The notes beneath the pieces were generated by a model. The model was not told the DNA's origin. It saw only the letters and a list, made by a program, of their open reading frames with translations, and did not search any database. From contig NZ_CP094461.1 in the NCBI RefSeq assembly GCF_022809715.1, forward strand, positions 124,001 to 188,000: DNA of 64,000 bases. The letters run 5' to 3'. Below are positions 24,603 to 33,373 of the stretch, in pieces; position 1 is the stretch's first letter; each line of letters begins with the position of its first letter. Both the position numbers and the translations under genes were made by a program. This stretch comes from Burkholderia pyrrocinia (lineage in GTDB: Bacteria; Pseudomonadota; Gammaproteobacteria; Burkholderiales; Burkholderiaceae).

Positions 24603-25642
24603 TCGAATCGTCGAAACCGCTGCCGCCGGGGGCGGCGGCCTCGCAACGCGCGCAGCCGTGGCGCGGCGTGCTGCAGCGGCCGGAAGGCTGGCTTGCGGTG
24701 GCCGTCGTGTGCGTGCTGCCGGTCGTGCTGAGTTCGGGCTCGCTCGCCACCGAAGTGCTGGTGTTCGCGCTCGCCGCGCTCGGCTGCAACCTGCTGCTCG
24801 GCTATACGGGGCTGTTGTCGTTCGGGCAGGGCATCTTCTTCGGGCTCGGCAGCTACGCGGCGGGGCTCGTGCTGACGCGCGGCGTCGCGTCGGTGAGCGT
24901 CGCGCTGCTGTCGGCCGCCGCGCTCGGCGCCGTCGCGGCCGCGCTCGTCGGCTGGTTCTCGATCCGGCAGCGCGGCACCTATTTCGTGATGCTGACGCTC
25001 GCGTTCGGGCAGCTGTTCTACTTTCTCGCCTATACGACGCCGGACGTCACGGGCGGCGACAACGGGCTGCTCGACATCCCGCGCCCCGCGCTCGCCGCGT
25101 TCGGGCATCCGTTCGTCCCGCTCGATTCGCCGTGGCGCTACTACGGCTTCGTCGCGGTGCTGTTCGTCGCGGTGTTCTGGCTGCTGCTGCGCGTGTCGCG
25201 CTCGGTGTTCGGCCGTACGCTGCTCGCGATCCGCGACAACGAGGCGCGTGCGGCGGCGGCCGGCTACGACGTGAAGCGCTTCAAGCTCGCGGCGTTCGTG
25301 ATCTCGGGTGCGGTCACGGGCCTCGCGGGTGCGCTGCACGCGTTGATGACGGGCATCGCGCCGCTGTCGAACATCGACTATCACACGAGCGAGATGATCC
25401 TCGTGATGACGGTGATCGGCGGCACGGGCAACCTGTTCGCGTCGGTGCTCGGCGCGGCGTTCTACGTGCTGTTCGCGGACTGGCTGTCGACGCTGTGGCC
25501 GCGCTGGCTGCTGCTGCTCGGCCTCGTGCTGATCGCGGTCAGCCTGTTCATGCAGCGCGGCTTGTGGGGGCTGGGCGAACGCGTCGCGGCGAAGCTGCGG
25601 CGCACCGAAGGCACGGCGGCTGATGCCAGGGAGCAGCAATGA
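24599..25642 (+). CDS. ABC transporter permease, LivM type
   Basis: 347 aa, about nine membrane helices. LivM signs: ALGCNLLLGYTGLLSFGQGI, LLAIRDNEARAAAAGYDV and the coupling segment MILVMTVIGGTGNLFASVLG. It pairs with the LivH-type permease to form the channel. Start overlaps the LivH stop by four bases and its end overlaps livG by four bases. Confidence 0.92.
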   Translation: MIESSKPLPPGAAASQRAQPWRGVLQRPEGWLAVAVVCVLPVVLSSGSLATEVLVFALAALGCNLLLGYTGLLSFGQGIFFGLGSYAAGLVLTRGVASVSVALLSAAALGAVAAALVGWFSIRQRGTYFVMLTLAFGQLFYFLAYTTPDVTGGDNGLLDIPRPALAAFGHPFVPLDSPWRYYGFVAVLFVAVFWLLLRVSRSVFGRTLLAIRDNEARAAAAGYDVKRFKLAAFVISGAVTGLAGALHALMTGIAPLSNIDYHTSEMILVMTVIGGTGNLFASVLGAAFYVLFADWLSTLWPRWLLLLGLVLIAVSLFMQRGLWGLGERVAAKLRRTEGTAADAREQQ

Positions 25643-26406
25643 GCGAAGCGATTCTCGAGGCGCGCGGCGTCGTCAAGCGCTACGGCAAGTTCACGGCGCT
25701 GGGCGGCGTCGACCTGCGGATCATGCCGCGCACCGTGCATTCGGTGATCGGCCCGAACGGTGCGGGCAAGACGACGCTGTTCCATACGCTGACGGGCACG
25801 CTGCCGATCACGTCGGGCTCGATCCTGTTCGACGGTCACGACGTGTCGCGCGAACCCGATCACAAGCGCGTGCGGCGCGGCATCGCACGCTCGTTCCAGG
25901 TGACGAGCCTGTTTCCGAACCTGAGCGTGCGCGAGAACCTGCGGGTTGCCGCACAGGGCGTCGAATCGCGGCGCGCGCTGAATCCGTGGACGCCGCCGCG
26001 CGGTGCGCTCGCGCACGGCGGCATCGTCGACGACGTGCTCGAGCGGCTCGGCCTGCAGCGCTTCGCCGACACGGCGGCCGGCGTGCTGTCGCACGGCCAG
26101 CAGCGCCGGCTCGAGGTCGGGATGGCGCTGGCGGCACGGCCGCGCGCGATCTTTCTCGACGAGCCGACGTCGGGCATGGGGATCGACGATCTCGACGACA
26201 TGAAGGCGCTGATCCGCGGCCTGCGCGACGACTACACGGTCGTGCTGATCGAACACAACATGGGAATCGTGATGGACATCTCGGACACGATCACGGTGAT
26301 GCAGCAGGGCCGCGTGCTGGTCGAAGGCAAACCCGACGCGATTCGCGGCGACGAGCGCGTGCGCAGTGCGTATCTCGGCAACATGATCACGGGAGGCCGC
26401 GCATGA
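25639..26406 (+). CDS. ABC transporter ATPase, LivG type
   Basis: 255 aa. Walker A GPNGAGKTTLF (about 39-49), signature LSHGQQRRLEVGMALA, Walker B RAIFLDEPTSGMG. The LSHGQ replaces the usual LSGGQ; this variant is common in LivG/UrtD-like subunits. One of two ATPases driving the LivH/LivM pair. Overlaps the next gene by four bases. Confidence 0.92.
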   Translation: MSEAILEARGVVKRYGKFTALGGVDLRIMPRTVHSVIGPNGAGKTTLFHTLTGTLPITSGSILFDGHDVSREPDHKRVRRGIARSFQVTSLFPNLSVRENLRVAAQGVESRRALNPWTPPRGALAHGGIVDDVLERLGLQRFADTAAGVLSHGQQRRLEVGMALAARPRAIFLDEPTSGMGIDDLDDMKALIRGLRDDYTVVLIEHNMGIVMDISDTITVMQQGRVLVEGKPDAIRGDERVRSAYLGNMITGGRA

Positions 26407-27104
26407 TGCTCGACGTGAAGGAGGTCCATGCGTGCTACGGCAAGAGCCACGTGCTGCAGGGCATTACGCTGAACGTGAACGAAGGCGAGACGGTGACGCT
26501 GCTCGGCCGCAACGGCGCGGGCAAGTCGACGACGCTCAAGACGATCGCGGGCGTCGTCGCGCCGACCGGCGGCACGCTGACGTTCGCGGGCCAACCGATC
26601 GCCGGGCAGCCCGCGCACCGGATCGCCGCGCGCGGCCTGTGCTTCGTGCCCGAGCATCGCGGGATTTTCCGGCTGCTGTCGGTCGAGGAAAACCTGCGGC
26701 TCGGCGCGCGCCGCGATTCGCCGTGGCAGCTCGACGACATCTACCGGATCTTTCCGCGCCTGAAGGAGCGCCGCCGCAACGGCGGCGCGCAGCTGTCGGG
26801 CGGCGAGCAGCAGATGCTCGCGATCGGCCGCGCACTGATGAACCACCCGCGGCTGCTGATGCTCGACGAGCCGGTCGAGGGGCTCGCACCGGTGATCGTC
26901 GAGGAGATCGTCGAGCAGTTGAAGCGGATCAAGGCGGCCGGCGTCGCGATCCTGCTCGTCGAACAGAACCTCGAAGTGTGCACGCAGCTTGCGGACCGCC
27001 ACTTCGTGATCGAACAGGGCGTGATCGTCTACGAAGGCAGCAACGCGGCGTTCGCCGCCGATCACGAGGTGAAGGACCGTTATCTGGGCGTCGGTGTCGC
27101 GTAA
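26403..27104 (+). CDS. ABC transporter ATPase, LivF type
   Basis: 233 aa. Walker A GRNGAGKSTTLK, signature LSGGEQQMLAIGRAL, Walker B RLLMLDEPVEGLAP, and LLVEQN with the switch His replaced by Gln-Asn in the typical LivF manner. Second ATPase of the transporter. The hydrolase gene follows after 34 bases, preceded by GAGGAATT, so the transporter and the hydrolases are one transcription unit. Confidence 0.92.
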   Translation: MMLDVKEVHACYGKSHVLQGITLNVNEGETVTLLGRNGAGKSTTLKTIAGVVAPTGGTLTFAGQPIAGQPAHRIAARGLCFVPEHRGIFRLLSVEENLRLGARRDSPWQLDDIYRIFPRLKERRRNGGAQLSGGEQQMLAIGRALMNHPRLLMLDEPVEGLAPVIVEEIVEQLKRIKAAGVAILLVEQNLEVCTQLADRHFVIEQGVIVYEGSNAAFAADHEVKDRYLGVGVA

Positions 27105-27138
27105 GCGCCGTGCCTTTTCATTGCGAGGAATTCCATCG

Positions 27139-28437
27139 ATGCAAGTTCAGGATTCGACACCGGGCGTCGCGGCGTCCGGCTTGCGCGTCGACGGCGCGCG
27201 GCTGTGGGACAGCCTGATGCGTCTCGCGCGGATCGGCGCGACCGACAAAGGGGGCGTGTGCCGACTCGCGCTCACCGAACTCGATCGCGACGCGCGCAAC
27301 CTGTTCGTCGCATGGGCGAAGGAAACCGGCTGCACGGTGCGGGTCGACGCGATCGGCAACATCTTCGCGCGGCGTGCGGGCGAACGCGACGACCTGCCGC
27401 CCGTGACGACGGGCAGCCATATCGACACGCAGCCGACCGGCGGCAAGTTCGACGGCAACTACGGCGTGCTCGCGGGCCTCGAAGTGCTGCGCACGCTCGA
27501 CGATGCGGGCGTGCGCACGCGTGCGCCGCTCGAGGTCGCCGTCTGGACCAACGAGGAAGGCTCGCGCTTCGTGCCCGTGATGATGGGCTCCGGCGTATTC
27601 GCGGGCGCGTTCACGCTCGACCATGCGCTCGCGCAGTGCGATCGCGACGGCGTGTCGGTGCGCGACGCGCTGGTCGCGATCGGTTATGCGGGCGATGTGG
27701 ACGACGCGGACGATGGGTGCGACGCGCATCCGGTCGGCGCGTATTTCGAAGCGCATATCGAGCAGGGGCCGGTGCTGGAGGCGCACGACACGACGATCGG
27801 CGTGGTCGAGGGCGCGCTCGGGCAGCGCTGGTATGACGTGACCGTGCACGGGATGGAGGCGCACGCGGGCCCGACGCCGATGGAGCTGCGGCGCGACGCA
27901 CTGCTGGTCGCGGCCGATCTCGTGCGCGCGGTGAACGGCATCGCGCGCGCGCATCCGCCGCACGGACGCGGCACGGTCGGCTGGGTCGACGTGTACCCGA
28001 ATTCGCGCAACGTGATTCCTGGCCGCGTGACGCTGACCGTCGACCTGCGCGCGGCCGACGATGCGACGCTCGCGGCGATGGATGCGGCACTGCGCGCGAC
28101 GTGCGCCGACCTGGGCGCATCGGCCGGCATGCGAATCGACGTCGAGCAGGTCGTGTACTTTCCGCCGCAGCCGTTCGATGCGACGCTGGTCGAGCAGGTT
28201 CGGGCCGGCGCGAGCGCACTCGGGTTGTCGTCGATGAACGTGATCAGCGGCGCGGGCCACGACGCCGTGTATCTCGCACGCGTCGCGCCGACCGCGATGA
28301 TCTTCGTGCCGTGCAAGGACGGGATCAGCCACAACGAGATCGAGGATGCCGATCCCGCGCATCTGGAAGCCGGCTGCAACGTGCTGCTGCAGGCGATGCT
28401 GGGCGCTGCCGGGATCGCGGAAGGTGGCGCACGATGA
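27139..28437 (+). CDS. M20-family Zn hydrolase, N-carbamoyl-L-amino-acid hydrolase/allantoate amidohydrolase type
   Basis: 432 aa. Family enzymes hydrolyse N-carbamoyl amino acids, ureidopropionate or allantoate, using two metal ions. Signs: TGSHIDTQPTGGKFDGNYG (metal His and Asp), WTNEEGSRFVPVMMGS (metal/catalytic Glu pair), HIEQGPVLE, the dimerisation-domain GMEAHAGPTPM, and GAGHDAVYLA with the last metal ligand. Located directly after the ABC transporter genes, it probably cleaves the imported compound, giving ammonia, CO2 and an amino acid. Its stop overlaps the MlrC start by four bases. Confidence 0.9.
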   Translation: MQVQDSTPGVAASGLRVDGARLWDSLMRLARIGATDKGGVCRLALTELDRDARNLFVAWAKETGCTVRVDAIGNIFARRAGERDDLPPVTTGSHIDTQPTGGKFDGNYGVLAGLEVLRTLDDAGVRTRAPLEVAVWTNEEGSRFVPVMMGSGVFAGAFTLDHALAQCDRDGVSVRDALVAIGYAGDVDDADDGCDAHPVGAYFEAHIEQGPVLEAHDTTIGVVEGALGQRWYDVTVHGMEAHAGPTPMELRRDALLVAADLVRAVNGIARAHPPHGRGTVGWVDVYPNSRNVIPGRVTLTVDLRAADDATLAAMDAALRATCADLGASAGMRIDVEQVVYFPPQPFDATLVEQVRAGASALGLSSMNVISGAGHDAVYLARVAPTAMIFVPCKDGISHNEIEDADPAHLEAGCNVLLQAMLGAAGIAEGGAR

Positions 28438-29942
28438 AGATCCTGATCGCCCGGATGAACCACGAGACCAACACGTTCTCGCCGGTGCCGACGCCGCTTG
28501 CCGCGTTCGGCCGCAACGGCCCCGACTGGGGCGACGACGCGTATCGCGCGAACCACGGGATGCGCACCGCGATGGCTGCGTTCATCGATGCGGCCGCGCG
28601 TGAAGGCGCTGAAATCGTGACGCCGGTGTCGGCGGCCGCGAACCCGAGCGGGCCGGTTGCGGCCGATGCGTATGCGGCGATCTGCGACGCGATCGTCGCG
28701 GCCGCGCCCGGCTGCGATGCGGTGATGCTCGACCTGCACGGCGCGATGGTCGCCGAGCAGAGCGCGGACGGCGAGGGCGACCTGCTCGCGCGCGTGCGCG
28801 CGACGCTGCCCGACGCGCCGATTGCGGTCGCGCTCGACCTGCACGCGAACGTCACGCAGAAGATGATCGACCACGCGGACGTGATCGTCAGTTTCAAGAC
28901 CTATCCGCATGTCGACATGTATGAGACGGGCGAGCACGCGGCGCGCGTGCTGCTCGACCGGCTTCATGGTCGCGCACGGCCGGTGCTTGCGTGGCGGCAA
29001 CCGCCGCTGATGACGTCGACGCTGCGCAGCGCGAGCGCCGAAGGCGCGATGCGGCGCGCGGTGGAGGCCGCGCGCGCGGCCGAGGCCGAGGTCGGCGGCG
29101 TGCTCGCCGTGTCGGTGCTTTCGGGTTTCTCGCTCGCGGATATTCCCGCGCCTTGCATCAGCGTCGTCGTGGTCGGCGACGGTGACCGCGCGGCGGCCGA
29201 TGCCGTCGCCGAACGTATCGCGCGGCAGATCTGGGACGCACGCGACGAATTCGTCTACCGCAGCGCGCCGCTCGCGGAATCGGTCGCGCAGGCCGCGGCG
29301 CTCGCGCGCGGCGCGGACCGCCCGGTGCTGATGCTCGATCACGGTGACAACTGCATGTCGGGCGGCCCGTGCGACACGATGGACCTGCTCGAAGAAGCGC
29401 TCGCGCAGGGGCTCGACGGCATCGTCAGCGGGCCGCTGTGCGACCCGCAAACCGTCGCGGCACTGATCGATGCGGGTGTCGGCGCGACCGTCACGGTGCC
29501 GGTCGGCAACCGGCTGCCGTCGCACGGCGGCGTGCGGCGCGAGCCGTTTCGCGCGACCGGTGTCGTGCGCGCGATTACCGACGGCGAATACGTGATCACG
29601 GGGCCGACCTACACGGGCCAGCGCGCATACATGGGCCGCACGGCCGTGCTCGACATCGGCGCGGCGACGCTCGTCGTCACCGAGCGCACGCAGGAGCCGT
29701 GGGATCTCGGCGTGTTCGAGAGCGTCGGCGTCGACCCGCGCCGTGCGCGCTTCCTGCTGCTGAAATCGCGGATGTATTGCCGGCCGGTGTTCGTGCCGAT
29801 CGCGGCTGCGCTGGTCGAATGCGACAGCCGCGGCGTGACGGGCTCGGACTACGGGCTGTTTCGCTACGAGCGGCTTGCGCGGCCCGTGTATCCGCTCGAC
29901 AACGTCGATCGGTGGGGGCAGGGCGCGTCACCGGCGGCCTGA
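28434..29942 (+). CDS. M81-family MlrC-like hydrolase
   Basis: 502 aa. MlrC-type proteins (first known from microcystin degradation) are Zn-dependent hydrolases; most bacterial copies are unlinked to microcystin and act on unknown small amides. Signs: ARMNHETNTFSP at the start, LDLHGAMV and LDLHANVT with metal ligands, and the C-terminal DUF1485/MlrC-C part with LDHGDNCMSGGPCDT. Start ATGA overlap with the upstream hydrolase shows co-translation and thus a joint pathway. Substrate unknown. Confidence 0.9.
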   Translation: MKILIARMNHETNTFSPVPTPLAAFGRNGPDWGDDAYRANHGMRTAMAAFIDAAAREGAEIVTPVSAAANPSGPVAADAYAAICDAIVAAAPGCDAVMLDLHGAMVAEQSADGEGDLLARVRATLPDAPIAVALDLHANVTQKMIDHADVIVSFKTYPHVDMYETGEHAARVLLDRLHGRARPVLAWRQPPLMTSTLRSASAEGAMRRAVEAARAAEAEVGGVLAVSVLSGFSLADIPAPCISVVVVGDGDRAAADAVAERIARQIWDARDEFVYRSAPLAESVAQAAALARGADRPVLMLDHGDNCMSGGPCDTMDLLEEALAQGLDGIVSGPLCDPQTVAALIDAGVGATVTVPVGNRLPSHGGVRREPFRATGVVRAITDGEYVITGPTYTGQRAYMGRTAVLDIGAATLVVTERTQEPWDLGVFESVGVDPRRARFLLLKSRMYCRPVFVPIAAALVECDSRGVTGSDYGLFRYERLARPVYPLDNVDRWGQGASPAA

Positions 29943-30064
29943 CGGAGCGGGGCGCGAGACGCCGGATTTGCATGCTTTCGGGCATCATGCGATGGCAGCG
30001 GCCCGTCGAGCAGCAGGGTCGTGCAATCCATTGCGTCCGCAACCGATCCGGAGAATCGACCGCC

Positions 30065-31252
30065 ATGCATTCGAATCCTTTCCGCCTGCGCAGCGCGCGC
30101 CTGCTCGCCGCGCTGACCCTCGCCACGACGGCCGTCGCCGTGCACGCCGCCGACTGGATCGTGTCCGGCAACGACGGCAAGTACCAGCGCGTCGAGGGCC
30201 GCGACACTTTCCTTGCGTCGCCGCCCGCCGACACGCTGACGCTGCTCGACGCCAGCACGTTCCCGCCGAAAGTCGCATTGCAGGTCGACGTCGAGAACGG
30301 CATCCAGGGGCCGCCGCAGGCCGTCGCGATCACGCCCGACGCGAAGCTCGCGCTCGTCGGTGCGCCGACGCGCTACGACGCGGCCGCGAAGCAGCTCGTG
30401 TTCGACACGTTCCTGCAGGTCGTGAATCTCGACGCCGCACCGCCCGCAATCACGCGCATCGAGCTCGGCACGCATCCGCAAGGGATCGCGATCGACCGGT
30501 CGGGCCGGCTCGCACTTGTCGCCAATGTCGACGGCAGCGTATCGATCCTGCGCATCGACGGCACGCACGTGACGCTCGACGGCAACCTGAAGATCGGCAA
30601 GAAGCGGCTCGCGGGGATCAGCTTCACGCACGACGGCAAGCATGCGCTCGTGTCGCTGCGCGACGAGCAGGGCGTCGCGGTGCTGAACGTCGACGACGGC
30701 AAGGTGACCGACAGCGGCGCGCGCCTGAGCACGGGCGTCGCGCCTTACACGATCGACGTGTCGAGCGACAACCGCTGGGCGGTCGTCAGCAACGTCGGGC
30801 TCGCGGGGCTGCCGGGCTATACGGGCACGCTCGCGGGCGACGCCGATACGGTCGCGCTGATCGATGTGTCGCGCGTGCCGTTCCGGACGGTCCAGTACCT
30901 GACGGTGCCGTCGCTGCCTGAAGGCGTCGCGATTTCGCCGAACGGGAAATGGATCGCCGTGCAGGCGATGGACGGCTCGAACCTGACGCCCGACAATCCG
31001 GGCCGCCACAAGCTCGGCAAGGTGCTGCTGTTCGAGATCCGTGACGGGCACGCCGTGCAGACCAGCGAGTTGCCCGGCGGCGAAGCCGCGCAGGGCATCG
31101 TGTTTACCGCCGACAGCCGGCACGTGATCGTGCAGTTCAATGTCGAGCGGCAACTGGCGCTTTACGCGGTGGAAGGCGGCAAGCTGCGCGATACGGGCAA
31201 GCGTATCGCGTTGACCGGCGGGCCGTCTTCGTTGAGGACGTTGCCACGCTGA
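30065..31252 (+). CDS. Exported YVTN/lactonase-like beta-propeller protein
   Basis: 395 aa with a Sec signal peptide (RLLAALTLATTAVAVHAAD, cleavage near residue 29). The mature protein is made of about seven blade-like repeats with motifs such as TPDAKLALVG, DRSGRLALVANVDGSVSI and SPNGKWIAVQAMDGSN, as in YVTN-type surface or periplasmic beta-propellers. Function unknown; sugar-lactonase activity or binding are both possible. It lies 122 bases after the MlrC gene, on the same strand, so it may be the last gene of the ABC operon or have its own promoter. Confidence 0.8.
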   Translation: MHSNPFRLRSARLLAALTLATTAVAVHAADWIVSGNDGKYQRVEGRDTFLASPPADTLTLLDASTFPPKVALQVDVENGIQGPPQAVAITPDAKLALVGAPTRYDAAAKQLVFDTFLQVVNLDAAPPAITRIELGTHPQGIAIDRSGRLALVANVDGSVSILRIDGTHVTLDGNLKIGKKRLAGISFTHDGKHALVSLRDEQGVAVLNVDDGKVTDSGARLSTGVAPYTIDVSSDNRWAVVSNVGLAGLPGYTGTLAGDADTVALIDVSRVPFRTVQYLTVPSLPEGVAISPNGKWIAVQAMDGSNLTPDNPGRHKLGKVLLFEIRDGHAVQTSELPGGEAAQGIVFTADSRHVIVQFNVERQLALYAVEGGKLRDTGKRIALTGGPSSLRTLPR

Positions 31253-31414
31253 CGCGCGGGGCGCCTGTCGATGCGCGACCTGCTTCGACGCCGCTGCAAC
31301 GCAGCAAGCGGCGGGTCGCACGATCGAAGACGACGTGCAGCTCCGGGGTGAACGAGCCGAATTCAAGCCCGTGATGTTGCGCGAGCAGCGTGCGCGCCGT
31401 CGTCGCGATGCGCG

Positions 31415-31549
31415 TTACGGCCGCAGCAGATCGAACCCGCCGAATACGACGACACCGCTGAGCGCAATCATCGCAACGGAATGCTGGCCGAAGTAGAGAA
31501 TCGCGGCGGCAAGCCACGTCGTGATGCAGAAGGCGCCGATGCGGGCCAT
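31415..31549 (-). CDS. Small membrane protein, 44 aa
   Basis: Sequence MARIGAFCITTWLAAAILYF then a second hydrophobic stretch ending GGFDLLRP: two short membrane helices joined by a few residues. ATG at 31549 has GAGGAA seven bases upstream. Similar tiny membrane proteins are common and mostly unstudied. Flanking sequences contain no partner. Confidence 0.5.
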   Translation of the reverse strand: MARIGAFCITTWLAAAILYFGQHSVAMIALSGVVVFGGFDLLRP

Positions 31550-31948
31550 CGTGTGTTCCTCGAATGCGTAATGAAGTGAGTGCCGCACGGCGTTCGCCGC
31601 TCGACCGGCGAGCGGTGCACGAAGGCGGACGGAGAGGGCGACCCGCGAAGCCGCGACGGCGGCGCGGCACGCACACGTGCCGCGCCCGGAAGGGCGGGAG
31701 TCGAACCCGGCGGCGTTCCGCGACCGTGCCCGCAGGCCGTCGACGCGCGGATCCGCCCGGCAAAGCGGCAATTTTACCAGCGTCGTTTTGCTGCCAATCT
31801 GGCCCTTTCGCGACTTGAGTGCTGCGATCTATCGAAGAATCCGTCCGACCCCGATGCTCAAGTTTCGTATGACGAATGCCGTAAACGAGTCGGAAGGCAT
31901 TTCATGCCACCCCGTCACGATTTGTTTACCGACATACGGACCGACACG
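31550..31948. other. Intergenic, no gene seen
   Basis: Lies between the small membrane protein and the FlxA-like gene, which diverge. The right part (31780-31940) is more AT-rich and likely contains the promoter of the FlxA-like gene. An in-frame ATG at 31904 could extend that protein by 15 residues. Confidence 0.4.
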
Positions 31949-32416
31949 ATGCAGATCGATTTTTCCACAACCGCGCGATCCCCGCTGGCGGACGGCAGCG
32001 TTACAGCAAACAGCCCAGGCGCATCGGCCGCGACGTCATCCGCCGACGGCTCAACGGATACCGCTGGCACCACCGGCACCACGAGCACCACCGGCGCGAG
32101 CGGCACGAAGGGGTCGACCGGCGGCACCGGCGAAACGCTCGGCGCATCGGGCGCGTCGTCGGAAAGCCCGGCAGTCAGCCAGTTGAAGGCGCTGATCGAG
32201 CGGTTGCAGAAGCAGCTCGCGACGCTCGAGCGGCAGATGGCGAGCGCGGCCCAGCGCGCGAAGGACGACCCGGCCGCGGCGGTCGAACAGCAGTCGCTGA
32301 GCGCGGAAGCCAGCGCGATCTCGGCGGCATTGGCGACGGCGATCTCGCAGCTCGCGGCGGCGATCGAGAAGTCGGGCGGCTCGTCGGCGGGCGGGCTGGT
32401 GTCGACGCAGGCCTGA
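31949..32416 (+). CDS. FlxA-like protein
   Basis: 155 aa. N-terminal 70 residues are low-complexity Thr/Ser/Gly/Ala; the C-terminal half is a helical coiled coil (SQLKALIERLQKQLATLERQ, then SLSAEASAISAALATAISQL), matching the FlxA-like family, named after a flagellar-class gene of E. coli with no known function. No signal peptide or membrane segment. Probably cytoplasmic or secreted by an unusual route. Confidence 0.75.
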   Translation: MQIDFSTTARSPLADGSVTANSPGASAATSSADGSTDTAGTTGTTSTTGASGTKGSTGGTGETLGASGASSESPAVSQLKALIERLQKQLATLERQMASAAQRAKDDPAAAVEQQSLSAEASAISAALATAISQLAAAIEKSGGSSAGGLVSTQA

Positions 32417-32505
32417 CGGTTTCCGGCTGCGCGCGGCCGTCAATGCCGCGTCGGCCGCACGCATTACAATCGCAAGCTCGTCTCCCTCGAAAGGACGGCA
32501 GAACG

Positions 32506-33318
32506 ATGCATGCGGAACTCGACGACGACGAACTCGTCCGCTTCGACGCGCACGGCGGCACGCCGCTGTCGGCGGCCGATGCCGAAGGATGGATCGAACA
32601 CGACGGCGCGCGCATCTGGCACGCGTCGTTCGGACACGGCCCGCCGGTCGTGCTGCTGCACGGCGGCCTCGGCCACGGCGGCAACTGGGGCAACCAGGTG
32701 CCGGCGTTGCTCGCGGCCGGCTACCGCGCGATCCTGATCGACAGCCGCGGCCACGGCCGCAGCACGCGCGACGACCAACCGTATTCCTATGAACGCATGG
32801 CGTCGGACGTGCTTGCTGTCCTGGACGCGCTGCACGTCGACCGCGCGCGCTTCGTCGGCTGGAGCGACGGCGCATGCACCGCGCTCGTGCTGGCGGCCCG
32901 CGCGCCGGAGCGCGCGGCCGGCGTGTTCTTCTTCGCGTGCAACATGGACCCGGGCGGCACGAAGGAAATGGTGCCGGGCCCGCTGATCGACCGCTGCTTC
33001 GCGCGGCACCGGAAGGACTACGCGCAACTGTCCGCAACGCCGGACCAGTTCGACGCATTCGTTTCGGCCGTCAGCGAAATGATGCGTACGCAACCGGATT
33101 ACAGCACGCAGGATCTCGCGTCGATCTCGGTGCCGGTGACGATCGTGCAGGGCGAGCACGACGAATTCATCCGGCCCGAGCATGCGGCGTATCTGGCGTG
33201 CACGATTCCGGGCGCGACGCTGACGATCCTGCCCGGCGTGAGCCACTTCGCGCCGCTGCAGCGGCCCGCGCGATTCAACGCGGCGATGCTGGCCTTCCTC
33301 GACCGGCTGCCGGGCTGA
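32506..33318 (+). CDS. Alpha/beta hydrolase
   Basis: 270 aa. Typical features: HGGLGHGGNWG oxyanion loop (about 53-63), IDSRGHGRSTRD strand, nucleophile elbow GWSDGACTAL (Ser in GxSxG, about 118), acid Asp in GEHDEFIRP and catalytic His in GVSHFAPL near the C-terminus. All catalytic residues present, so it is probably an active esterase or haloperoxidase-like hydrolase; substrate unknown. ATG preceded by AAAGGACGG. Confidence 0.85.
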   Translation: MHAELDDDELVRFDAHGGTPLSAADAEGWIEHDGARIWHASFGHGPPVVLLHGGLGHGGNWGNQVPALLAAGYRAILIDSRGHGRSTRDDQPYSYERMASDVLAVLDALHVDRARFVGWSDGACTALVLAARAPERAAGVFFFACNMDPGGTKEMVPGPLIDRCFARHRKDYAQLSATPDQFDAFVSAVSEMMRTQPDYSTQDLASISVPVTIVQGEHDEFIRPEHAAYLACTIPGATLTILPGVSHFAPLQRPARFNAAMLAFLDRLPG

Positions 33319-33373
33319 CCGCTCGTACGGGCCGCGCGCGCCGTCGATGGGCGCGCGCGTTGGTCGCCCGTGC

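Noticed and set aside
31137..31763. Minus-strand frame beside the small membrane protein
   Set aside because: A stretch looks protein-like (TARTLLAQHHGLEFGSF) but no family could be named and it lacks a start; possible remnant, not supported enough.
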